Shown: in pieces, positions 11,859 through 22,159 of the stretch
How positions within the stretch are numbered: the first letter of the stretch is position 1
Layout: each line of letters begins with the position of its first letter
Assembly (NCBI GenBank): GCA_963932465.1
Contig: OZ010795.1
Span: forward strand, 21,847,874 to 21,911,873
Direction: 5' to 3'
Origin: Maratus speciosus
Lineage: Eukaryota; Arthropoda; Arachnida; Araneae; Salticidae
Length of the DNA: 64,000 bases
Made by a program: the position numbers and the translations under genes
The notes under the pieces: generated by a model
Told to the model about the DNA's origin: nothing
What the model saw: the letters and a program-made list of their open reading frames with translations, nothing else
Database searches by the model: none

Positions 11859-12110
11859 ATAACGCGAGATACATGTTTGTAATCGCACGTGTTCCCTCTA
11901 TGTCGCGACTCCGGAAGTTGTCCAACCATTCAACCCATAAATTTGGGATTCATTAAATTGAATGAATGAAAGGAAATTTAAGAGTTTCAGGAGTTTGTAA
12001 CGATACATTATCTTTTCGTATCCCGAATTTATGGGTTGAATGGTTCGACAACTTACGAAGTCGCGACATAGAGTGAATACGTGCGATCGTGAAAATGTAG
12101 GGCGCGTTAT
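11859..12110. mobile_element. Foldback MITE with ATAACGCG ends
   Basis: The left arm (about 11859-11945) and right arm (about 12025-12110) are inverted: ATAACGCG...CGCGTTAT, CTATGTCGCGACT...CGCGACATAGAG, and CCATTCAACCCATAAATT...AATTTATGGGTTGAATGG. The loop is about 80 bp. It abuts the TA flank of the neighbouring 9152-11857 element. Confidence 0.75.
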
Positions 12111-12299
12111 GTGTTTACTTGTTTATATTCGATGATTTATTCCATTTTTCATATGCATTGTATTTGTAATTTTCTGTTATAAATTCTGAAGACGACTCAG
12201 TGAAAGAACTGAAACTAGTCAATATAGATTGTTAATTGACTTTTAATGTGTTTTTATAACGTATTTTAAGCAAATAAATATTTTAATATTGTGATAAGG

Positions 12300-13440
12300 G
12301 TAAATCCGTTCTTTCGTAGTGTGCAGTATGTTTACTGTAGCTTTTTTTATTTAAAGAATATTTATGAATAAAGAAGAATCGGGAATATTTTAAGAGAAGT
12401 CTTTAATATTTTGCTGTTTTACTATTGTTTTTAATCTTGTAATTACATATCAATACACATGGACGTAATTAATATAATACATATTTTTGCATTAATTCCT
12501 GTGAAGCTAGTTTCTCAATTACATATTTAAAATCATTTGCAAGAAGTTCATTATGTATGTTCATTTTCTATTTTCATAATACTATAAGTTCTTTTAATTT
12601 CTATATCTGTTACAAATTAATTTCAAATGATTAACAATAAATCGCATGTTATACACAATACCATTGGTACATTATTATTTTGAATTTTTTTTATAAAACC
12701 TTCTTAAAATGGCCATATATTATTAAAGCGAAATACGTATGTGTAAGCTCAACGAAATTTCACACAATCTTAAATAATATTTTTCTATTAAATTTAATAA
12801 GTTAAAATAAAAAACCTGAAATAAAATTTTATTAATTTAATATGTTACACAAAAAATTCTCTTAACACAAGTTAATTTATAACTCCTAAATACACAGAAA
12901 TTTAAATTAGTGCCATGAAATTTTGTACTTAAATTAATTTTATTCTTCACGGAGTCCGTAGGGGGTACATTCATACCCCTCCACGAAATGTAACACTACA
13001 AAATTTTTGACATATTAATGGACAAAGTATACATTCCCTACATAATTCCAAAATACTTTTTTTACTTAGACAATGTCTGACTTGAGCATGGGTACATTAA
13101 AAAAAAAAAAAAAAAAACAAAAACAAAGGCCAAACCAAGATACATTTCTTATCTTCATGCTTAAAGGTAAAGCAAGCATTGGAGATAAGTTGATGTTATA
13201 CCAACGATTATTGAACATTTTTAACATAAAAATACACGCAATTTCTAAATTACCCATTTGAGAAGATCAAAATGCAGGTTTGAGTTACTCCTACTTTATA
13301 TAAGCGTATAAACACACCATAAGACGATTTATGTATATAATTACGTTCACATAGACATAAATTTAGCTTTCATTTAAATGTTTTAATACATGGAAAATGA
13401 AAATAATAGTTATTACATTTTATCGGCGTTATCGACGTTA
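12300..13440. other. AT-rich intergenic DNA
   Basis: No gene. A (A)17 run near 13099-13116 creates the mirrored open frames at 13066-13261. GTAGGGGGTAC / ACCCCTCCACG around 12958-12990 is a small GC-richer patch of unknown meaning. Confidence 0.5.
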
Positions 13441-15390
13441 TCAAACTTTTAGTTTTTTCGAACAGTTGATGATTGCCAAAATAAAATTTGAAAGTTTTAA
13501 ACACATGTTTTTGCAAAATCCTACGTAACATTTTAGTTACGAGCATCTAAGAATCAATATCAAAATAAACTATAACAGTTATTGACTCGAAAAAAAGGGA
13601 TATTTAGAAGAATATGTGCAATACTGTATAGTTAAAAATAGTAAATAGCAATTTTAAAATATGTTCGATAAAGCATTAAGCTAACCTAGATAATATGTCA
13701 TTAGTTTAAATCCTAAAGAAACAATATTATAAAATCGAAACTTAAACGCAGATACATTTCTGGTTCAATGTTACTATCGTCTTCATTCTCCTCATATCTC
13801 CGTATCCGAACAAAATATATTTATGCATTAGTATCGGAAAGTAAACCATTCCAAAGTATACAGTGTTCTATTGGACATAAGAGTTATATTATTCTCGAAG
13901 ATAACTAGATGCTTTCCCTTTTTGCTTACTTAAAACTTAGCGACTTTGATTTATATTTTGATGTACCAAATAGAGGAAAATAGATGAATAATTTTATACT
14001 GAAATTCAAAACTATATTTTCCCGTATTTTCGAATTATTTATGCATCATTATTGTTACTGATTTGTTCAGAAACTATACTTGAATACAAAAGAAAATTGG
14101 CTTAGATTATAAAAAAAATTAGTTATAAGCAAAAGAGCATTTTCAACGAATGAAAAAGGATTTCAAAAACACCTTTGTACAACGCATCGCAGTTCCTAAA
14201 ATATATAAATTAAAAGAATATATCAAAATTAAAAGAAATAACTTTTTAATAATGGAAAAGCTCATGAGAAACTGTGGTTCTAAGTTATAAAAGATATTGA
14301 ACGAGATAGTTTTTAGACATGTTTCTCTATTGTTTTATAAACATTTCAAAAAATATTTAAATGCAAGTCATATAGTGGTCAATAATGAAATGTAAAATTT
14401 TACGATAAAATCAAGTACATCATTGTTTGGCTGTGCATGATACGGAGACAAACAAAGTTATTGCTGCACAAGCAAAGTAATTAACTTTTTTGGAAACTAT
14501 TATACGTAACATACGAAAATGTGTATGTTAGCCACGTTCTTAATCTTTTTTCGAAAATTGTCCGGTACCTAAGCATCGTTTGACAGATTAAAACTCATGT
14601 TTTTGCAAACTCCCAAATAAAGCCTTAGTTACGCGCATATATCACTCATTAATGAAACTGATTAACGATTATTAACGCAAAATAAGATGATATGCAGAAG
14701 CATGTATAATCAGAAAAAAGCATATTAAAAATGTGTTCGATAATGTATCAAACTAGACATAACGCAAAAGAGATATTGTAAAATCGAAATTTCATTATAA
14801 TATCATTTCCGGTTCAATATTAATACCATCTGAATCCAGTCACAACTACTTGTATGTTAACGGAATTATATAACACGTATCTGAAGCAAACCTTCTTCCA
14901 GTTCAAAATATCCTATATATGCATTAATATCAAAGTAAACCATTTGTAATAAATAGATGCGTAAGTGTCCTGCTGTGATTATATAGTGTTCACGGGAAAC
15001 TGGATGCTTTCATTTTGTGCTTTTTTATCTATAAAGATTTACATTTCTAAGAAAGGTGGAACATTTTAAAAATTACTTATTTTGGTTTATATTTTAATGA
15101 GTTTAAGTAAAGGAAATAATTTAATTATTTTATACTGAAATTCAAAGTCTTATTTTGTAAAATAGCCCAATTACTTATCCATCATTAATGTTCATGATTT
15201 ATTACTTATTGATAATTAAATGCAAAGGACAGTTGGTTTATTTTATAATCAATTAGTTATAAGCAAAACAACTTTTCATTTAAATAAAATAATGATATGA
15301 AAAATGCTTTTATAGAACGCAAAATTGTTCCCGAAATATATAATTAGAATATTAGATGATACGTATGTATATTATATAGATAAAACTACA
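13440..15390 (+). repeat. Diverged tandem duplication of the receptor 5' flank (about 1.1-kb unit)
   Basis: Copy 1 (about 13440-14330) and copy 2 (about 14530-15390) share ordered blocks: CATGTTTTTGCAAA (13503 and 14596), GTAAAATCGAAA-like, CGGTTCAAT, AACTGGATGCTTTC-like, TTTTATACTGAAATTCAAA (13993 and 15129), and TTAGTTATAAGCAAAA. Offsets grow from about 1093 to 1136 because of indels. Copy 2 ends about 230 bp before the receptor ATG, so the duplicated material is its probable upstream region. No coding frame lies in either copy. Confidence 0.7.
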
Positions 15391-15615
15391 TCCATATCAG
15401 TATTTTCAGATTAATACGAAAAAAAAAGAAGATACTTTATTTTTTTGTTCATTACCGTTCCTATAATAAAAAGTACAAATAATCTTTATAGATTTTAATT
15501 GTCATTTAAATGATGTTAACTCTCATTCATATTTCCTAATACTAAAAATAATATATATTATATATTTTTATATTTTGTAACTCACATTTTCTGGAATATT
15601 AAAGGAAAGAAGAAT

Positions 15616-16896
15616 ATGGAATCCAAGAAAGAAATAATCCTTGGATTTAATGCTTTCCCTTATAAACCCTTTGAATCCGGTGGACCGAGATTAGAATTCT
15701 TCTTATCAAAAACAAATATACAGGGACAATTACTACTTGCACTCATACAGTACCTTCAACAACATACAAAATATTTTGACCGAATAAGTGTTGTTATGAC
15801 TTATGAACCAGATAGAGTTTGGCCTAATGGTACTTTGGGAGGATTATTAAAAAAAATCAACGACTCAGAAATAGATGTTGGTACTGTTCCATCACATATG
15901 ACTGAACATAAAGCAACAGTAGTGGATTTTGCTTACCCGTACGAATTGGCCTATTATACATTTGTTACACGAAAACCGGAGTATAAACCACACATTTTTG
16001 GCATTTTTCAAATGTTTTCGTTGTCTGTATGGCTAACAATAATATCGGTTTTAATTGCGATGCCTATAGTGACTTACACCATACTGAAAAGGAAGTATAC
16101 CTTCAGCAAAATCTCTTTCGACGTTTTTGCAATATTGATGAAGCAAAATTCATTTATAAAACCTTCCATACTTGTGGAAAAATTGCTGATCTATTCGTGG
16201 GTTGTAGGAGCCATGATCCTTTGCCTGTCTTACGATTCAGTCTTTTTATCTTTTCTCTCCATTCCCCCTCTCACTCAAATTAAGCATCTTTCAGAGCTGG
16301 CTTTTGCTGTAGAGAGTGGAGATTATCACTGTATTACTTTTCCGACCTTGAGTGTTTATTGGAAGGACTCAATAAATGAATATGTAAAAATAATCGCAAC
16401 AGACACTGTTAAAAATAATTTGTCTTACTGGGATCCTTTCCCAAAATTTCTTCGGGACAGTCAGAAGCAAAATCTTGCTTTACTGTATACGAGACATATT
16501 GTTGACATTCTGGAACCTGAAAAATTTTATTTCTCAGAAGACCGTTTTAAAGAATCTATGCGTGGAATGATAGTCCGAAAAGGCTTCTGTTGTAAAGAAC
16601 TCATGGATTCATTCGTACACAAAATGAGGGCATCGGGCATTTACAATAAATATTTTAAGGATTCATCTTTTGCTATATCAAACGAACATAAATCATTATT
16701 CGAAAATTCGGAAGCTACTAATAGAAAAATCACACTTACAGATGTTGCTCCCGCATTTATATTCCTTCTAATTGGCTATTTTATATCATTTTTGGTTCTT
16801 ATTGTTGAAATAGTGTTAGGTCGAAAGAAAATTAATTCTATCAAAGTCACTAAAAAGAGAGAGAAAAAAAAAGTTTATGATGAAAATCCCGTCTAA
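15616..16896 (+). CDS. Divergent ionotropic receptor (iGluR-related ligand-gated channel)
   Basis: A 426-residue frame with iGluR/IR layout. S1 lobe is residues about 7-127, with the family-typical GGLLKKINDSEIDVG and TVVDFAYPY segments. M1 is about 128-157, the short pore-loop region about 168-188, and M3 about 190-218, containing SYDSVFLSFLSIPP, equivalent to the SYTANLAAF gate of iGluRs. S2 is about 219-378, and M4 about 383-402, followed by a basic cytoplasmic tail. The glutamate-binding arginine expected just before VVDF is replaced (EHKATVVDF), as in divergent IRs that do not bind glutamate. Likely role: chemosensory cation channel subunit in the dendritic plasma membrane. There is no amino-terminal domain and no signal peptide in this exon; one may lie in an upstream exon, since the frame stays open to 15520. 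The ATG at 15616 is the first Met after that stop, with A at -3 weakly supported. The whole channel is in one exon. Confidence 0.9.
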   Translation: MESKKEIILGFNAFPYKPFESGGPRLEFFLSKTNIQGQLLLALIQYLQQHTKYFDRISVVMTYEPDRVWPNGTLGGLLKKINDSEIDVGTVPSHMTEHKATVVDFAYPYELAYYTFVTRKPEYKPHIFGIFQMFSLSVWLTIISVLIAMPIVTYTILKRKYTFSKISFDVFAILMKQNSFIKPSILVEKLLIYSWVVGAMILCLSYDSVFLSFLSIPPLTQIKHLSELAFAVESGDYHCITFPTLSVYWKDSINEYVKIIATDTVKNNLSYWDPFPKFLRDSQKQNLALLYTRHIVDILEPEKFYFSEDRFKESMRGMIVRKGFCCKELMDSFVHKMRASGIYNKYFKDSSFAISNEHKSLFENSEATNRKITLTDVAPAFIFLLIGYFISFLVLIVEIVLGRKKINSIKVTKKREKKKVYDENPV

Positions 16897-17430
16897 TTTG
16901 TTTGTCACAAAGTTTTTATGATTAATTTTTTTTTTAACTTTATAAATTAAAAAAAATATTTTTTTAAATTTATTTTAACTTAATTTTTTATGATAATATT
17001 ACCAAATTTTGTGCAAGATATGTTTTTGAAATTATTATATTCTAAGAAATTATTTTTCTTTGCTTATTATAAAAGCGTTTTTGTTTAATTTTGTTTATCA
17101 ATTTCTTTTTTATTTTTGTCGAAAATACCAATTGCACAGAGGTTTACCTATTACCTGCAAACATATATTTTTTCTCTCGGAAGGGAATTGATCATTAGTT
17201 CTATACATTATCACAATGGTAATTTTTATTTATAAAGTGAAAATAATAAAAATATTCTTCACGTCTTAAGTATTTTTTTCTTTTGATAATACTTCCCATC
17301 TTCGAAATTACAAGTGAAAAAGCGCAGCGAATTTCTGAAAAAAGGAGAAAATAAATAAACTGCCCTGAATCTTTTCAAGAGACACAATATTTCGTTTATT
17401 TTAATATTCGAAAAAAGGACGAAAAATTTA
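16897..17430. other. 3' flank of the receptor, AT-rich
   Basis: Candidate AATAAA signals occur around 17243-17250. No other feature is seen. Confidence 0.4.
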
Positions 17431-17431
17431 G

Positions 17432-17530
17432 AGAGGGTTTGTTAGTGCACTACCCCCTACATACTACATGCCTCTCGCATTTGACTCAAAAATGGAAGTC
17501 AGCAAGGTTCATAGATGGCGCTACTGTTTG
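17432..17530 (+). repeat. Inverted-pair repeat, left member
   Basis: GTGCACTACCCCCTACATAC, CCTCTCGCATTTGACT, TGGAAGTCAGC and TAGATGGCGCTACTG are matched in inverse order and orientation at 21125-21235. The TAGATGGCGCTAC segment resembles the arthropod CTCF core. Confidence 0.65.
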
Positions 17531-17534
17531 GGGT

Positions 17535-18165
17535 ATGTTATTGCTGTATTTACATGGATCGCCCCATAGACCTGCCTTTGAAAGCTATTATTTTTTTAAA
17601 TTTTTTGCAGTAATTTGTGATTTTTTTAAACAGAATGTTTACTTTTAATGAAGTTAATATATTCTCTATAAATTGCCATATTGCTGTGTGCCTTACTGCT
17701 GTTCATCCAGCAGAATAAAGGAAAATATTTCTTTTCACCATTCCTGTAGAAGACAGTCAACGAGTCTTTTTAACTTTTTTTCATTGTATTTTTAAAAATA
17801 CAAATAGATATTTTTACTACTATTATTTGCATGTTTCTAATAACATTCCGTTGAATAATAATAAATTAAATTAATGTACAGTTGCTATTAATAAGATGTA
17901 TTTTTATTAATTTACAATGTCTTAAAAGGAAAAGAGTACCTTAATCTGAAAGAATCTGAAATAATATTGTTATTATTAATAATAAAAATGATAGATCAAA
18001 GTATTTCTTTTTATCAAATAATTATGCTAAACCTTTTCTGTATGAAAATGAAAATACAATAACATTCAAAATTATTTAAATTTCTTCCAGCAAAATTATA
18101 ATGATAATAATAATAAATGATACACGATGAAATCAAATAAGAACTAGTAATGTGATCAAAATAAA
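17535..18165. other. AT-rich intergenic DNA
   Basis: Nothing beyond simple AT-rich sequence is seen. Confidence 0.45.
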
Positions 18166-19315
18166 TATGTATTCATAGCATTGTGTTTTGAAGCAATATA
18201 AATATTATGTAATTGAAATATATCAATAATTTCATTCCCGAAAGTACTTGATTATTACTTGTAATAATTAATAATACAAATATAAAATAAATGAAACTAA
18301 ATTAAATGTTTAAAAAAAAAATTGCAGAATTGACGTTTTGAGGCCTTGACCGGAAGACTTGCTAGTTTTATTATCATAATAAATGTAATTAATATATATA
18401 GTATTATTATCACAATATCAATAAATTAATTATTTTATATAGAAAATATAAAATAGGGAATTAAAAAAATACTATTATCAATTTATTGAGGCAACGTGTG
18501 TGTGTATCTGGGGGGGGGGGGGGAGGGATAGTAAAAAATATGAAAAAAGTGTCTTGGAACATCAGTGCACAGAATCGTATTTCCAACTTATTAAATTTCT
18601 TGAAAGTACTTGATCTATTACTCGTAATAATTAATAATGCAAATATGAAAGAAATGAAACTGAGTTGACTTTTTAAACACTGCAAAGAAAAAGAAAAAAA
18701 AGTGACAGAGAGAGAGAGTTCCAATTTATTAAATTTCCTGAAAGTATTTGATATATTACTCGTAATAATTAATAATGCAAATATGAAAGAGATGAAACTG
18801 TGAGTTGACTGTTTTAAACGCTGCAAAAAAGAGAGAGAGAGAGCAGAATTGATGTTTGAGGTCCTGACCCGCAAAAAAGATGAAAAAAGTGTCTTGAAAC
18901 ATCAGTGCATAGAATCGTATTTCCAATTTATCAAATTTCCTGAAAGTACTTCATATATTACTCGTAATAATTAATAATGCAAATAAAAATGAAACTGTGA
19001 GCTGACTATTTTAAACACTGCCAAAAAAAAAAAAAAATAAAATAAAAAAAAAAAAAAATAAAAGAGAGAGAGAGAGAGAGAGAAAGTGAGACAGGGAGAA
19101 AGAGAGAAAGAAAAAAAGCTGCAGAATTGACGTTTGAGGTCCTGACCCGAAGACTTGCTAATTCATTATTACAATAAATGTCACTAATATTTATAATATT
19201 ATTATCACAATATCAATAATTTAATTATTTTAGATAGAAAATATTAAATAAGGAATTTCAGAAAAACATTGTAATCAATTTATTTAGGCAACATGCGTGT
19301 GTATGTGTGTGTGTG

Positions 19316-19991
19316 GCAGGGCCGAAACTAAGGGGGGGGGGGGGAGCATGTGTCCCGGGCGCCAAACGAAGGATTTTACCTTTAGAATGGATCATTTTAT
19401 TCTGACGAACTGGTGGCTTTCATTATTATGGGACAGCGATTATAAATGAAGTGTTAGGTGAAGATGAAAGAGCAGTCGTAAAAAGTTAGAACTCTGATTT
19501 TCTGGTTAGAATACGAAAAAAATGGCAAAAAAAATTATGCCCATTTTTTCCCCATTCTGACCAGAAAATCAGAGTTCTAACTTTTTACGACTGCTCTTTC
19601 ATCTTCACCTAACACTTCATTTATAATGGCTGTTTTATAATAATGGAAGCCATCAGTCCATCAGAATAAAATAACTCTGTGAAAGCGGAAACTCGGTTAG
19701 GCAGGACTCGGATAATCGGGACACTAATGTATATTTCATTTTAAAAATGATCTTTAGAATATTTTTGCTGGTGTTCAGAGGGACCTCCCCCTTGGATCCG
19801 CCACTGTAGATTACGTAGTTCAGTATTACATATTTTATGATTACATATTTTAAATTTTGAAATAAGTCGTCTGTTATAAAATTAGTAAAATTATCTTTGT
19901 AAATATACTTTGTGGAAGAGGGAGGGGGGAGGGGGTGCGCCAAAATCCATGTTTGCCCCGGGTGCAAAAAAGGCTAGTTTCGGCCCTGGCG
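19316..19991. mobile_element. hAT-like non-autonomous insertion in a (GT)n tract
   Basis: CAGGGCCGAAACTA at the left is inverted as TAGTTTCGGCCCTG at the right, with secondary inverted G-rich/CCCGGG blocks just inside (TGTCCCGGGCGCC left, GCCCCGGGTGC right). Flanks are GT-repeat on both sides, so an 8-bp duplication of GTGTGTGT is possible but cannot be proved. Internally it holds a foldback (19390-19678) and an inverted TTGGATCCGCCACTG end near 19785-19807 typical of another hAT-type element. Confidence 0.55.
19390..19678. repeat. Near-perfect foldback hairpin, arms about 115 bp
   Basis: The arm near 19392-19506 (TCATTTTATTCTGACGAACT ... TCAGAATA-like end) is nearly identical to the reverse complement of 19557-19675. 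Shared blocks include ATGAAGTGTTAGGTGAAGAT and GTCGTAAAAAGTTAGAACTC. The loop is about 50 bp. High arm identity indicates a young insertion or gene conversion. Confidence 0.8.
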
Positions 19992-20344
19992 TGTGTGTGT
20001 GTGTATGGGGGGGGGGGGTAGTCAAAAAGATGAAAAAAAAAGTGTCTTGGAGCATCATTGAACAGAATCATATTTCCAACTATTTAAATTTCCTGAAAGT
20101 ACTTGATGATTACTTATAATAATTAATAATTCAAATATAAAAGAAATGAAACTGTGAGTTAAATGTTTTTTAAACACTTAAAAAAAAGACTTGCTAGTTT
20201 CATTATTATGATAAAGGTAATTAATATTTATAGTATTATTATCACAATATCAATGATTTAATTATTTTAGACAGAAAATATTAAATAGGGAAGTTCAGAA
20301 AAATATTGCAATCTATTTATTGAGGCAACTGTATGGTACTAGTA

Positions 20345-21120
20345 CTGGAGTGTCAAGTAATTATGTTATTAGAATTAAATTTTAATTCACAATGGGAAGT
20401 ACAACTATGAAGTTAGTTAAATATTGTTGATAGATTAATATAATGTAAAAAAATAGGAATATAATAATTATAATTATTAATTAAAAATTATTTTTAAAGC
20501 AATTCCTAAAGATTGTCCTTCACTGACACATTCACCCCGCCATTAACTTTGTTTATTATTAATATTTTGCCTGAAAGAAATACATGTCTTGCTATTTAGT
20601 AAAATTTAATTTAATCAAATACTTTTATGTTTTGCAATAACCTTTTTAAACTTGCTCATAGTTTTTGATCCATTGATTAAAATTCATGTGACATTTTATA
20701 GTGTTAATAAATATTTTCACTTCATAAACCTTGTTTATTTTATTTTTGATGGAAATCTATTTACAAGTAAATGTAAGTGCTATTAATTTATATATTTTAA
20801 TTAATTTTAAAAAAGAACATATAATTTAAAATTCATATAATAAAATAAATTATGTGCGTTATTTTATCATTCATCATTTGAAATTGAAGAGAAATTATGA
20901 AATAATTTCTCTTTTCAAATATTTTATAGAAAAAATATCATTTAATACAACAATTAAAATAAATACGAAAAAAGAAAAAAAAAAAAGTGAAATTCTAGGG
21001 ATAAATAGCAAAATTTTTTTAACAAATTTTGCTTTTTAAGCTAATTTATTTTAAAATTTTCTATTTAAATATTCTCAAAACAATTTTTGTTTACGTAATT
21101 TATCTAAAATCATGTCAATT
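20345..21120. other. AT-rich intergenic DNA
   Basis: No gene or structured repeat recognised. Confidence 0.45.
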
Positions 21121-21124
21121 GTCA

Positions 21125-21235
21125 CCGATAGATGGCAGAGCATTTTGGGGCTAAGCTGACTTCCAGTTCTTATATGGGGAAAACAGTGAATGCGAGGGGC
21201 ATTTAGTATGTAGGGGGTAGTGGTTAGTGAACATC
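21125..21235 (-). repeat. Inverted-pair repeat, right member
   Basis: Reverse complement of the 17432-17530 segment: TAGATGGCAGAG, GCTGACTTCCA, GAATGCGAGGGGCATTTAGT, ATGTAGGGGGTAGTGGTTAG. The pair brackets about 3.6 kb of repeats and may be the remains of termini of one composite element. Confidence 0.6.
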
Positions 21236-21239
21236 GTCT

Positions 21240-22155
21240 TGATAAAGATATATTAAAAGTTATTTAAGAATAAAATGATTTGCAGAGAAAATTAATCAGA
21301 ATAAATCATCTTAATTGAAAATGCAAATCCGCACTCCAATACAAGCTGAAAAATTTTTATGGAGTTTTGAAATGGGGCTGAAATTATGAACAGACTGTTC
21401 ATTATTTAAAGTGGGAATAATTTGTAAAAGATCGGGTAGGTTTGACAAAAAAATTTTCTTTCTTCGAAAGTTATTTATCACTTCGAATTCTCTTCACATT
21501 GCTGTGTAACTTATTATGAGATTTATAGTGACACCTTCTGCAAGATTGAGTACTTTCTCCAAAAAGCTTCAATTTTCTTGTTCTAGGAAAGAATATTAGA
21601 GTAAAAGTAAAAGGTTGGATTGTAAGTACTTTCCTCATATTATCTAGAATTGTCGTTCTTGGTGACATTTTATTGTGGGATTTAAGTGGAACGAATTTAA
21701 GAATAACTAACGTTAAAAACCTGTTCATTACTCCTGGTCACACAATCAAATTCTCAACTGATAATTATCTTGAGTGTGTTAAACACGCTCCTATCTGAAT
21801 CTGTCTGTCATATATTGTGTACTAGATGGAATGATGTTTGGAATTTTAATAAACACTACAAATAGTTTTTCCCAAAATAACAATAATAGTTACTACGCTT
21901 ATTAACACATTTTCTTTAATAACACAAACTCTTTACTAGTGTTATTGAAAAGACTTTAAATGGCTAGTGGAAAGACCGTTACCCTTGTTTATGCTATGCA
22001 TGGGTCTAAAAGCTAGAATTTTATAAATTTATCACAAAAATTTGCAACATAATGAAGATATTCAGATATAATTAACAGAAGATCTTCTTTTATTGCCACA
22101 TAGTGAGTAAACGTACGATTATAGTTTAGTTCGAATTCCTAGCAGGTCTCTTTTG
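21240..22155. other. Intergenic DNA before the 23-bp array
   Basis: An 85-residue open frame (21471-21728, minus) has no recognisable domain and is not called as a gene. Nothing else is seen. Confidence 0.4.
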
Positions 22156-22159
22156 ACTT

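Larger units (their letters stand above)
8963..12296. mobile_element. Outer long-inverted-repeat element split by nested insertions
   Basis: The left arm 8963-9149 (ATATCACAATATTAAAATAT ... GAACAAGTAAA) is matched in inverted orientation by the right arm about 12112-12296 (TTTACTTGTTTA ... ATATTGTGAT), with long identical blocks such as TAACAGAAAATTACAAATAC. With the insertions removed, the two arms would form a palindrome of about 375 bp with a TA-containing centre. No coding capacity is seen. Arm divergence suggests an old element. Confidence 0.7.
18170..20340 (+). repeat. Degenerate tandem/dispersed repeat block with GT, GA and G-run tracts
   Basis: A unit recurs about 18210, 18570, 18720, 18905 and 20065: CAGAATCGTATTTCCAA, TGAAAGTACTTGAT, TACTCGTAATAATTAATAAT, GCAAATATGAAA, then ATGAAACTGTGAGTTGACT. 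A second block (GACTTGCTAGTTT, TATTATTATCACAATATCAAT, then GAGGCAAC...GTGTGTGTG and a G run) precedes it at 18350, 19145 and 20190. Short AGAGAGAG tracts occur near 18705, 18830 and 19065. The small open frames here are repeat products. Confidence 0.7.

Noticed and set aside
13066..13261. Mirrored frames with poly-Lys or poly-Phe
   Set aside because: Produced by an (A)17 run.
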